A stretch of DNA of 64,000 nt from Rhodobacteraceae bacterium LMO-JJ12. GTDB taxonomy: Bacteria > Pseudomonadota > Alphaproteobacteria > Rhodobacterales > Rhodobacteraceae. Positions 1-6,773 of this stretch are shown here, piece by piece. Under the pieces are notes generated by a model, which had not been told where the DNA came from, searched no databases, and was given only the letters and a program-made list of their open reading frames with translations. The stretch is taken from assembly GCA_021555075.1 (NCBI GenBank), contig JAKGBX010000001.1, forward strand, positions 558,001 to 622,000, in the 5' to 3' direction. The translations under genes were made by a program, and so were the position numbers. Position 1 is the first letter of the stretch; the number at the start of each line of letters is the position of its first letter.

Positions 1-369
1 ACGGCCAGCTTTGCCTTCGCCTTTCAGGTCGGCCTTACGGCTTTCAAAGGCGTCTCGGGCAATGTCGCTGAGAATATGCAAGTTACGTTCAGCTTCCCGG
101 CGATGTCGCTCGCGTTCTTTAATGGCGTCTATGTCCTGCCTCACGACCGCTCGCCATTTGTCGGCTTCTTCGCGCGCTTCTTTCAGAGATACGCTTGGGA
201 AGCGGCCAAGGCCCATTTCGTGACGGCGGGAAAACAAGGTGTAACGTAGCACCCATTGCGCCCCACCATCGCGGCGCTTGTATAGCCAAAGCCCGTCACC
301 ATCCGAGTGTTTGCCCGTTGGAGCGGTTTTCACAAACGCTGTGGTGAGCTTCTTTGAGACGTGCGGCAT
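1..369 (-). CDS. Tyrosine integrase, P4 type, N-terminal part (cut by window edge)
   Basis: An open frame of 123 codons runs off the left edge on the minus strand. The ATG at 367-369 has an AGGGG ribosome site about 6 nt upstream. The protein shows the Arm-DNA-binding (DUF4102) domain of P4-like integrases: a KHSDGDGLWLY segment, then GGAQWVLRYT, then GLGRFPSVSLKEARE, followed by a long basic helix. The catalytic R-H-R-H-Y domain would lie outside the window. Such enzymes integrate genomic islands, often at tRNA genes. It sits 147 bp from the 3' end of a serine recombinase on the same strand, so two different integration systems meet here. Family call is firm; which element it serves is open. 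Confidence 0.88.
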   Translation of the reverse strand, partial: MPHVSKKLTTAFVKTAPTGKHSDGDGLWLYKRRDGGAQWVLRYTLFSRRHEMGLGRFPSVSLKEAREEADKWRAVVRQDIDAIKERERHRREAERNLHILSDIARDAFESRKADLKGEGKAGR

Positions 370-515
370 CCAATCCCCTTTTCTATCCCCCTCAACATAT
401 AGTGTATGCTGGGGCATATTGGAACGCCGTGAAACAGATTATTGTTTAGAAAGCTATGTTTTTAAGGTGTTTCGGTGCAAGGTGGGCTATCAAGATATAG
501 ATTTCCAAAGCCCTC

Positions 516-2069
516 TCACAGCACCATCTCACTTTTTGCCCCCGAAATTCCCGCTAAGTACTTGAAAGGGAACGATAATTCGGGAGTTCCATACACCCCA
601 TTTTGACCGTATTTCAGTGGCTCTGAAAAGACCAATCTAAGCACTGTCTGGCGCATAGCGAAGTCACCATTGTTGTAAATATTCCAAGGGCTTGCCAAGA
701 AATTGAGAGCGAGTTCAATACAGTCCTCCAGCCGTCCCTTCGGCGGCACTGTTGTTTCAACTCTCTCGGCGAGCACGATCTTTTGCCGCTCCAGCTTCTC
801 GATACGTGCTTCATAGGCACTGACGACCGAAGCACATGTAGCGTCAACGATCCGATCCAGGAGGCTCCCGATCTGCCGATCCACCTCCTTCAGCTGCTTC
901 TGGAGCTCGTCCCTCTCACCGTGTGAAATCGCGAGCCGCATATCCCACGCATCGCGCAGCATGGCCTTTGCCAGATCGAATAGCCCGCGAGCAGGTTGCA
1001 GGCCTTCCATGATCTCCTCAAAAGCGCTTTCCATTTTCGCCCGAGGAACGGACTTGCTCTTGGCTTCGCAGCCGCGCGTCTCACAGCGATAGTAGGCATA
1101 GTGCTTGCGGCAGCCCTTAGACCAAGCAGCAGTCATTGCGTTGCCGCAGCATCCGCACTGCACGAAGCCACGAAGCGGGAAGTCTTCGTTGAAGTCTTTC
1201 CGAGCGGCAGGGAGCCGCTTGCGGCCTTCTAGATTGTCTTGAATGCGTTCGAAGGTCTCGAAACTGATCAGACCTTCGTGCTGACCTTTGCGCAAGCTTA
1301 CGCCCCACTTAGGGGCTTCAACATATCCTGCGTATACCACCTTCTTTAGAAGGCGCGTCACGGTCATCGGGCGGAGTGTCCCGTCCTTACGATCTTTCGG
1401 GAAGTGTGGATTGCGCTCCAAGAAACGCTGCACTTCCGCCTGCGAGGCGAAATGCCCCGTGGCAAACCCTTCAAGCGCTTCGCGCACAACTGGGGCAAGT
1501 ACATCGTCAGGAACAAGTATTTTGCCGCCACCTGACGGCGCGTTGACATAGCGATAGCCGACAGGGGCTCGAAAGACCCAGAAACCGCCCTCAACACGAG
1601 CTTGCATCTTCTGCACCACTTGGCGGCGATTTTGTTCGCGCTCAAGCTCGCCTTGCGCAGCAATAACGGTTTCAATGAACTTACCTTCGGGGGTGTCTTC
1701 GAAGCGGAAATTTAGACATTCGATTTTTGCACCGCGCCTGGAGAACTCACGGCGAAGCTTCAAATGAAATTCAGTGTCTCGGGCAAATCGCTTCAGGTCG
1801 TCAAAAATAACGACATAGGGCTTACCTTTCTGCGCATCGAGATAGGAGAGCAGAGCGACCATGCCAGGGCGACGCATGAAATCGCCGCCCCCGCTTACGT
1901 CATCGGGGAACACAGCCTCAACGTCATAGCCTTTGTCTTCGGCATAGGCGCGACAACGCTGCTCCTGGCTCTCTAGCCCGCTGCCCTCAATCCGTTGCTT
2001 CGTTGAAGACACACGGCAGTAGATCAGCGCTTGGGTGGCCTGTCCTATGATGTTGTTATCTTTATTCAT
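516..2069 (-). CDS. Large serine recombinase (site-specific integrase)
   Basis: This 517-residue protein has the three parts of a large serine recombinase. The resolvase-type catalytic domain carries ALIYCRVSSTKQ near residues 14-25, with Ser21 as likely nucleophile, and the conserved arginine-rich segment DDLKRFARDTE. The central Recombinase domain spans about residues 160-280. A zinc ribbon (CGCCGNAM ... CRKHYAYYRCETRGCEAK) is followed by a coiled-coil region. Enzymes of this class integrate and excise phages and mobile elements at short core sites without host factors. The ATG at 2069 is preceded by a short gap to a small conserved companion gene (2087-2413). Probably the integrase of the element spanning to about 21.9 kb. 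Confidence 0.93.
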   Translation of the reverse strand: MNKDNNIIGQATQALIYCRVSSTKQRIEGSGLESQEQRCRAYAEDKGYDVEAVFPDDVSGGGDFMRRPGMVALLSYLDAQKGKPYVVIFDDLKRFARDTEFHLKLRREFSRRGAKIECLNFRFEDTPEGKFIETVIAAQGELEREQNRRQVVQKMQARVEGGFWVFRAPVGYRYVNAPSGGGKILVPDDVLAPVVREALEGFATGHFASQAEVQRFLERNPHFPKDRKDGTLRPMTVTRLLKKVVYAGYVEAPKWGVSLRKGQHEGLISFETFERIQDNLEGRKRLPAARKDFNEDFPLRGFVQCGCCGNAMTAAWSKGCRKHYAYYRCETRGCEAKSKSVPRAKMESAFEEIMEGLQPARGLFDLAKAMLRDAWDMRLAISHGERDELQKQLKEVDRQIGSLLDRIVDATCASVVSAYEARIEKLERQKIVLAERVETTVPPKGRLEDCIELALNFLASPWNIYNNGDFAMRQTVLRLVFSEPLKYGQNGVYGTPELSFPFKYLAGISGAKSEMVL

Positions 2070-2086
2070 GTGACCTCCACGCCTAG

Positions 2087-2413
2087 CTAAGGACTGAATT
2101 TGTTGGTGTTATCTTCATTGTCTGGATCATCAGAGGATACCGCACCGAAGGCTTCTTTGGCACCCTGACCACTGTTCAGAGGAGTTTTTCCACAGACTTC
2201 TTGGAGCGGATGAACCTCGAAGCCGAGGGCGACGAAGGTGAACATGATCGACCACAGCGCTTGCAGAAACTCTTCCTTCTGCGCCTGAGTCATATCGACA
2301 CCATCGAGGTACGACTGGTACCTCTCCGCGTCTACGGTCAGGATGCTCTTCGGGGACGAGCGAGCCTTGCCGAAAAGGTCGTGTTGACCTTCCGTATTAA
2401 ATTCATCGCGCAT
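2087..2413 (-). CDS. Small conserved protein upstream of the serine recombinase
   Basis: A 108-residue soluble protein with no recognised catalytic motif. The centre reads TQAQKEEFLQALWSIMFTFV followed by a GFEVHPLQEVCG segment, and the C-terminus is acidic and probably disordered. Short proteins with this look are commonly found directly upstream of recombinase genes in alphaproteobacterial elements, which is recollection of context rather than a defined function. It is 17 bp from the recombinase and probably co-transcribed with it. It could be a recombination directionality or regulatory factor, but nothing in the sequence proves that. Confidence 0.7.
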   Translation of the reverse strand: MRDEFNTEGQHDLFGKARSSPKSILTVDAERYQSYLDGVDMTQAQKEEFLQALWSIMFTFVALGFEVHPLQEVCGKTPLNSGQGAKEAFGAVSSDDPDNEDNTNKFSP

Positions 2414-2479
2414 ATACTACATCTCCCACTTTGGGGATGGGTATCTCTAAATACCCATCTTAATTTTATCAGAATTTAT

Positions 2480-2509
2480 CTAAAAACCGCAAATTTCTGC
2501 GGTTTTTAG
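2480..2509 (-). terminator. Intrinsic terminator of the coupling-protein operon
   Basis: A perfect 12-bp inverted repeat (CTAAAAACCGCA / TGCGGTTTTTAG, 6-nt loop) covers the stop codon of the gene at 2506-2784. On the minus strand it is followed by an A+T-rich tail. It separates the coupling-protein operon from the recombinase pair. Confidence 0.7.
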
Positions 2510-2784
2510 AAGGGTAGTTCATCCTCGCAGAACCCTTTAGAATTCTGGAATTCATCGATGTATTGATCCCAATCTCGACGCGCTTCCTCTTCGAAATTGG
2601 TGATCATCTGTTCATGTTTTGAATAGTGATCGGCATTCATCCACATTTCGGCTTTCAGGATCGCGTGGATGAATAGGTGGAGGGCGTATTCATCTTTGTT
2701 CGTGTGGCCGAAATATTCGGCAACCCGTTCGAACTTGTTCCAGTAGTAGTCATCTATATCGCGGGCGAATGTGTAGTTGCTCAT
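2506..2784 (-). CDS. Unknown small acidic protein, last gene of coupling-protein operon
   Basis: A 92-residue protein starting MSNYTFARDIDDYYWNKFE. A longer frame reaches 2949, but its extra N-terminus is the shadow of the neighbouring gene. I chose the ATG at 2782-2784 because it forms an ATGA overlap with the stop of the upstream gene, the same coupling used by the next pair upstream. The protein is rich in aromatic and acidic residues (DDYYW, HYSKHEQ, EEEARRDWDQYID), has no signal peptide and no known domain. Its place as the last gene of the traG operon suggests an element-specific role. Confidence 0.65.
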   Translation of the reverse strand: MSNYTFARDIDDYYWNKFERVAEYFGHTNKDEYALHLFIHAILKAEMWMNADHYSKHEQMITNFEEEARRDWDQYIDEFQNSKGFCEDELPF

Positions 2785-3140
2785 TTCTGAACTCCTTCGA
2801 TCAGTTTGTTGAAATCCAGCGGCAGGAACGTCACCAGCTTGCAGCGCTCGCCGTGTGCAGGTCGTTCTTCGCGGCGGCCTTGGATGCCGTAGTAGGCGCA
2901 CCAGGAAACCGAGTTGCAGGAGCCGAACCCGCGCATCGGATGCCTGCACTGGTAGTCCCAGCCGACATGAGGCGTGCCGACGAAGGCAAAAAAGCCAGCG
3001 ATGCCCGTCAGAACGATCATGCGCGGGCGCAGCAGCACGGCTTTGATCATCCCGCCGATACGGCGGCGCAGCCGCTTGATTGCTCCTTCAGGGCGTTTGA
3101 TCGGCGTGCCGCCCACGACTTTGACTTCAAACTTGCTCAT
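2781..3140 (-). CDS. Unknown membrane-type protein of the coupling-protein operon
   Basis: A 119-residue basic protein. After a Lys/Arg-rich N-terminus there is one hydrophobic stretch (about residues 40-55, MIVLTGIAGFFAFVGTP), then a cysteine-containing segment (QCRHPMRGFGSC, SWCAYYGIQGRRE) suited to a periplasmic or outer face. Start and stop both overlap neighbours by ATGA, so it is translationally coupled between the VirD4-like gene and the 92-residue gene. It resembles the small uncharacterised proteins found next to traG in mobilizable elements. Function unknown; an accessory of the coupling protein is an inference from context. Confidence 0.7.
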   Translation of the reverse strand: MSKFEVKVVGGTPIKRPEGAIKRLRRRIGGMIKAVLLRPRMIVLTGIAGFFAFVGTPHVGWDYQCRHPMRGFGSCNSVSWCAYYGIQGRREERPAHGERCKLVTFLPLDFNKLIEGVQK

Positions 3141-4819
3141 TGCTTCCCCTCATTTTTGCCTTCGAACTGGTAGCTCAGCCGCACCAGCGGCTTCACATTC
3201 GGGTAGTCACCCTCGACAGGGTTCACCGCCGCCCATTCCCGCCACGGCGAGAAGAACCAGAACGGCATCCGTTCCCCGAGGATCGGGTTCACGTTCTTGA
3301 TCAGCAGCAATTGCTGATCAGGACGGAGCTGCATGATCTCTTCAGGCCGCATAAGCGGCTGACCTGTCTCGGACAGGCTTTCGCCGATTTCATCGGTCTC
3401 GAAGCGCCCGAGATTGAAATTCTTCGTTTTGACGGTCTTCTGGCCAAGCTCGCGCGACAGGGATTGCGCAAGCTCAGGGCTATTGACCGCAAAATACTGG
3501 CGCACTTCGGCCTGTGACTGGATCGTCTTGGCCGTGTGCGGCCCGTAAAGGCGCACAAGTTCGGCCATTTCCTGCACGATCATCCAGACCCGCACACCCA
3601 GCCCAGGCAGGGCGGTCAGGCTCTCGGCAAGCCCTGCGAGCTTGCCGATATTGGCAAACTCATCGAGCATGAATAGAACTTCGCCCTTGTCTTTCGAGCG
3701 CGCGACCGCCGTGATCGCCTGATTGATGATCAGGCCGAGCGCCGCGCCGTGCGAGGCGATGCGATCAGGCGGAAACGCCAGATACAGCGTGACATTGCCC
3801 GTCTTCAGATCGGCCAGCGATATGTCGGAGGCGCTGACGGCATCGGCAAGATAGCCGCCAGGCTCGTAGATGAAGAGGTGCTGAAGCGCACCCGCGCGGA
3901 AGTCACCGAACAGATCGGGGTTGTCTTCCATCTGATGGGCAAGATCATCGCCGAGATCGGCAAGGATGCCGCCCAGAACCTCTTCACGGCGCATCGCATC
4001 AACCGTGCGCTGAAGGCGCAGCGGGTTCGCGATGATCCGCCACATCTCGGGCAGCGTGCAGCGCTTTGGCGCGCAGACGGCGAGATACAGCAGGACGGCA
4101 CGCATGATGCCGCGCGAGCCTTCGCGGAAATACTGGTTCCGCGTATCTTCGGGCTCGGGATAGAGCTGCATCACGATGACCTTCACTTCATCGGTAAGGC
4201 CACGCTGCAAAGCTGGATCGCCCGCAATTGCGATCAGGTTCTCAAGCGGGTTGATGCGGTCTTGTTGCAGCCCGTGCAGACCCCACGGGTTGAAGACCGC
4301 CACATCCTGGCCGAGCCGTTCGCGGCGATGCTCCGCCGTCATGCCCGCAAGTTCCCCCTTGGGATCGGTGACGACCATCGAGCCAGGATAATGTTCTGCG
4401 TTCGGCGTCACGATGCCGACGCCCTTGCCCTGTCGAGCAGGCGCGACCAGCAGCAGGTGCGCCTTACCGCGATAGAAAAGAGGGCGACCATTCACGAGGC
4501 CAAGATACAGCCCCCTAGGATCGAACAGGCCTTTATCCTCGCACTCTTCGAGCGTGGCGAAGGCCGCATCGCCAAAAGTACCGGAAGTCACTTGGCTGGC
4601 TTTGCGCTTCTCGCGCTGTTGCCAGCCCTTGTAGTACCCGCCAAGGCCGCCAAGCATGGCGATCCCGCCGATAACCTTGAACATCCCTGTATAGAGATCG
4701 TCGGCAGCGTCACCCGCGACCATGTACTGTCCCCAGAGATGGGCGAGGCCGTAGAACGACGCGCCGAGCAGCAGGGCTGCGGTCGGTGATCCACCGTTGG
4801 TATTTGTGCCGTTATTCAT
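3137..4819 (-). CDS. traG: VirD4/TraG-family type IV coupling protein
   Basis: A 560-residue membrane ATPase that links the relaxosome to a type IV secretion channel. Two N-terminal hydrophobic segments (about residues 13-30 and 45-63) anchor it. The Walker A region is APARQGKGVG near residue 128, followed by VVTDPKGEL, characteristic of VirD4/TraG. The Walker B is GEVLFMLDEFANIG, and the family segment MIVQEMAELVRLYGPHTAKTI follows. Length fits the short TraG class. It heads an operon with two small genes through ATGA overlaps. No VirB or Trb genes are in the window, so the channel must be supplied from further left or by another element. Confidence 0.93.
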   Translation of the reverse strand: MNNGTNTNGGSPTAALLLGASFYGLAHLWGQYMVAGDAADDLYTGMFKVIGGIAMLGGLGGYYKGWQQREKRKASQVTSGTFGDAAFATLEECEDKGLFDPRGLYLGLVNGRPLFYRGKAHLLLVAPARQGKGVGIVTPNAEHYPGSMVVTDPKGELAGMTAEHRRERLGQDVAVFNPWGLHGLQQDRINPLENLIAIAGDPALQRGLTDEVKVIVMQLYPEPEDTRNQYFREGSRGIMRAVLLYLAVCAPKRCTLPEMWRIIANPLRLQRTVDAMRREEVLGGILADLGDDLAHQMEDNPDLFGDFRAGALQHLFIYEPGGYLADAVSASDISLADLKTGNVTLYLAFPPDRIASHGAALGLIINQAITAVARSKDKGEVLFMLDEFANIGKLAGLAESLTALPGLGVRVWMIVQEMAELVRLYGPHTAKTIQSQAEVRQYFAVNSPELAQSLSRELGQKTVKTKNFNLGRFETDEIGESLSETGQPLMRPEEIMQLRPDQQLLLIKNVNPILGERMPFWFFSPWREWAAVNPVEGDYPNVKPLVRLSYQFEGKNEGKQ

Positions 4820-4886
4820 CTTGGCTCTCGCGGGTTCAGGAATTCGGGAAGGGACGAGGCAGCTACCGCCGCCCCGTCCAAGAGCG

Positions 4887-5015
4887 TCACTTGCCTTGCT
4901 TGCCGTTGTTCACGGCAGCGGCGATGCGCTCGGCTTGCTGGTGGGGCATATTGTTGGTCGGAACGGTTCCGCCGTTCTTGCCAACTTCGTAGGCTTTCTG
5001 TTCATAAGGTTTCAT
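4887..5015 (-). CDS. Small 42-residue element protein upstream of traG
   Basis: A short frame of 42 codons starting MKPYEQKAYEVGKNGG with a very good ribosome site (AGAGGAGC, about 7 nt before the ATG at 5013-5015) and a TGA stop at 4887-4889. The sequence is polar, contains a PTNNMPHQQAERIAAA stretch and looks like a helix following a flexible start. It lies 67 bp upstream of traG on the same strand and divergent from the gene at 5096. No known domain. The strong ribosome site and operon position are the support for it being real. Confidence 0.6.
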   Translation of the reverse strand: MKPYEQKAYEVGKNGGTVPTNNMPHQQAERIAAAVNNGKQGK

Positions 5016-5095
5016 GGTGTCAGCTCCTCTTGGTTGCTGACCCTGATTACGAAACTCGAACCCGAAAAATCACGGACACAGACTGGACAAACTGC

Positions 5096-5929
5096 ATGGC
5101 GAGAGAGTTGCCACGGTACTCGGATGAAGAACGCGAGCGTTTGCGCCGCGCTCTTCTGGAGCACGTGGAGAACAAGAAAATTCGCTATCATCGGCTTGCC
5201 CAGGACATTGCCGACAAGGCCAATTACGGCCTCGAAGGCGATAGCGGTCGCAGACGAGTCGAGCGTTTCTTGAAAGGAACGCACCGCCAGAACGATGATT
5301 TCATAGACGCGATAGCCAGATATCTCGGGAGCGTGCCGCCCCCTCTGATCGAGGAAAGCGCAGCAACGCTAGCGGATTTCTTTTCAAGGAGCGTCAGGCA
5401 GCCGCATCGGGTCGATACCCTGATCGGGCGCTATCGCGTTTATGCCAGCACTGATAGGCGGGCACACGGCCACGAGGGTTTTAGGGAAACCATGACCATG
5501 AACGAGTGGGGCGAATTCAACGCGCCGCCTGTAAAGCCAATGCTATCGAGAATCCCCTATGCGGTGATCGATATGAAATCGATGCAAAAACACGATGCCT
5601 TGCTCGTGTCAGAAACTATCTTCAATTTCTCCGTCGATCCCGAAACTGACGATTTTCCTGCCGAACCGCCCCGCAATAACGACGCAGGCGTCATTGTCGC
5701 GTTCGGATATGCCGATAGGGAAGCCCCACGCTTCTTAATGGCGACCCGCACCGTGTTGGAAGCACGCCTCTACCGTCTTTACAAAATCTCCGATGATCCG
5801 CTGACGTTGCGCGGGGAGCTCAGCTTCAACGGCGGAATCCAACGGCCAGAGAACATGACGCACTCCGATCCGCTGCACCCAGAATACGAAGTGGAACTGG
5901 TGCGGATCGATGACCCGACCGAAGGCTGA
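5096..5929 (+). CDS. Unknown two-domain protein, possible DNA-binding N-terminus
   Basis: A protein of 277 residues from the ATG at 5096; an in-frame ATG at 5030 would add 22 residues. The N-terminal 80 residues are helical and basic (EERERLRRALLEHVEN, YHRLAQDIADKANY, RRRVERFLKG), a layout resembling a helix-turn-helix regulator, though no canonical motif can be assigned. The remainder is beta-rich with no family I recognise. It is transcribed divergently from the traG operon and followed after about 45 bp by a phosphatase-like gene, so the two may form a unit. A regulator of the element or part of a defence pair are both possible. Confidence 0.75.
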   Translation: MARELPRYSDEERERLRRALLEHVENKKIRYHRLAQDIADKANYGLEGDSGRRRVERFLKGTHRQNDDFIDAIARYLGSVPPPLIEESAATLADFFSRSVRQPHRVDTLIGRYRVYASTDRRAHGHEGFRETMTMNEWGEFNAPPVKPMLSRIPYAVIDMKSMQKHDALLVSETIFNFSVDPETDDFPAEPPRNNDAGVIVAFGYADREAPRFLMATRTVLEARLYRLYKISDDPLTLRGELSFNGGIQRPENMTHSDPLHPEYEVELVRIDDPTEG

Positions 5930-5974
5930 GAAAGCAGGATTCCGCAGCGCAACATCTTGCGCTATGATCCTCGC

Positions 5975-6313
5975 GTGAAAGTCCTGTTCGTTTGCACCGT
6001 CAACAAGCTCAGAAGCCCGACCGCCGAGGACGTGTTCAGGGATTTCCCTAGCACCGAGGCCGTGTCGGCGGGAACGGACGCTGAAGCGCCGCGCCCATTG
6101 ACCAAGGAGCTTGTCGCCAGTGCCGACCTGATCTTCGCGATGGAGAACCACCACCGCGAGCGGATTAGGAAGAAGTACAAGCAGCGCCCAGCAGACAGCA
6201 GGATCGTTACGCTGCATATCCCCGATGAGTACGAGCGGGGCGATCCTGAGCTAATTGCACTTCTCAGAGAGAAGGTCGAACCGCGCCTTTCAAGCATCCT
6301 CAGCGATAGTTGA
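5975..6313 (+). CDS. Low-molecular-weight phosphatase-like protein (COG4551 type)
   Basis: About 112 residues from a GTG at 5975; a TTG at 5957 would add six. The P-loop VLFVCTVNKLRSPTAE gives the CX5R(S) signature of low-molecular-weight tyrosine phosphatases, with the Cys and Arg six residues apart. SAGTDAEAP, LIFAMENHHRERI and the IPDEYERGDPELI segment match the small predicted phosphatase group COG4551, in which DEYE..DP supplies the general acid. The substrate is unknown. These proteins occur widely in accessory regions; here it follows an unknown gene and precedes a palindrome-rich noncoding region. The fold assignment is firm, the biological role is not. Confidence 0.82.
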   Translation: MKVLFVCTVNKLRSPTAEDVFRDFPSTEAVSAGTDAEAPRPLTKELVASADLIFAMENHHRERIRKKYKQRPADSRIVTLHIPDEYERGDPELIALLREKVEPRLSSILSDS

Positions 6314-6319
6314 GGGTGC

Positions 6320-6426
6320 TGTAGTACAAAGTTGGCGCATATTGGTGCGCCGCAATAATCCTTGTAGTACAAAGCCCTAAGACCGCCGTAAGGCGAAACC
6401 GCAAGATGTGTTTTGTAGTACAAAAC
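6320..6426. repeat. Three iterated palindromes with core TTGTAGTACAA
   Basis: TGTAGTACAAA occurs at 6320-6330, 6363-6373 and 6414-6424. The third copy extends to a perfect 17-nt palindrome, GTTTTGTAGTACAAAAC (6410-6426), with two 8-nt arms around a central G. Copies are 43 and 51 nt apart, about four and five helical turns. Between copies one and two lies a GGCGCA/TGCGCC hairpin. Iterated odd-centre palindromes are typical of sites for dimeric DNA-binding proteins. Confidence 0.7.
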
Positions 6427-6437
6427 TATCTTGGCAA

Positions 6438-6558
6438 GGGAACCCGCTGCGCGTTCCCGTTGCATCCCTCCGGCCATGGCTCTGGTGGGGAATTGACCCC
6501 CTACAGAGCCAGTAGAACGTATCGCCGTTCAATCACTCGCGGGAGACTTCGCTCTCCC
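6438..6558. promoter_or_regulatory. Cluster of three stem-loops
   Basis: GGGAAC/GTTCCC with a 9-nt loop (6438-6458), GGCTCTG/CAGAGCC enclosing GGGG/CCCC (6478-6510), and GGGAGA/TCTCCC with a 6-nt loop (6541-6558) follow each other within 120 bp. None has the U-run of an intrinsic terminator. The arrangement resembles transfer-origin or single-strand regulatory regions, but no relaxase nick consensus can be recognised. Confidence 0.5.
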
Positions 6559-6773
6559 TGCACCCATCGCTCCAAGACCTTTCATGGCCTTAGAAAACCT
6601 GACCAACCGTACGCCGATTGGATGCCGCCATCTTGCCGAAGATGAACACTCCCGGGGGTCTATCACCACCCCACGAACCCAGCTCGTCAGACTTGGAGAA
6701 TTCCCTCTCCACCGACACCAAACCATGCACAACCGGAGCGCTCGGTTGATCCGCAATTATCATAGCATCCACA

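Larger units (their letters stand above)
6314..6773. other. 460-bp noncoding region rich in palindromes and hairpins
   Basis: No plausible gene lies between the phosphatase-like gene and the 3' end of the giant Avs-like gene. The stretch holds three copies of a GTAGTACAA palindrome, plus hairpins at 6334-6351, 6438-6458, 6478-6510 and 6541-6558. The part from about 6570 to 6773 shows no structure I can name. It could be an operator region, an origin of transfer, or a small structured RNA locus. Confidence 0.6.

Noticed and set aside
3749-4789. Plus-strand open frame of 346 codons across traG
   Set aside because: It is the antisense shadow of the VirD4/TraG gene, whose ATPase motifs are intact; the translation has no family resemblance.
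6320-6426. CRISPR-like reading of the three GTAGTACAA repeats
   Set aside because: Only three copies of an 11-nt palindrome with unequal spacing and no cas genes; an operator or iteron array fits better.
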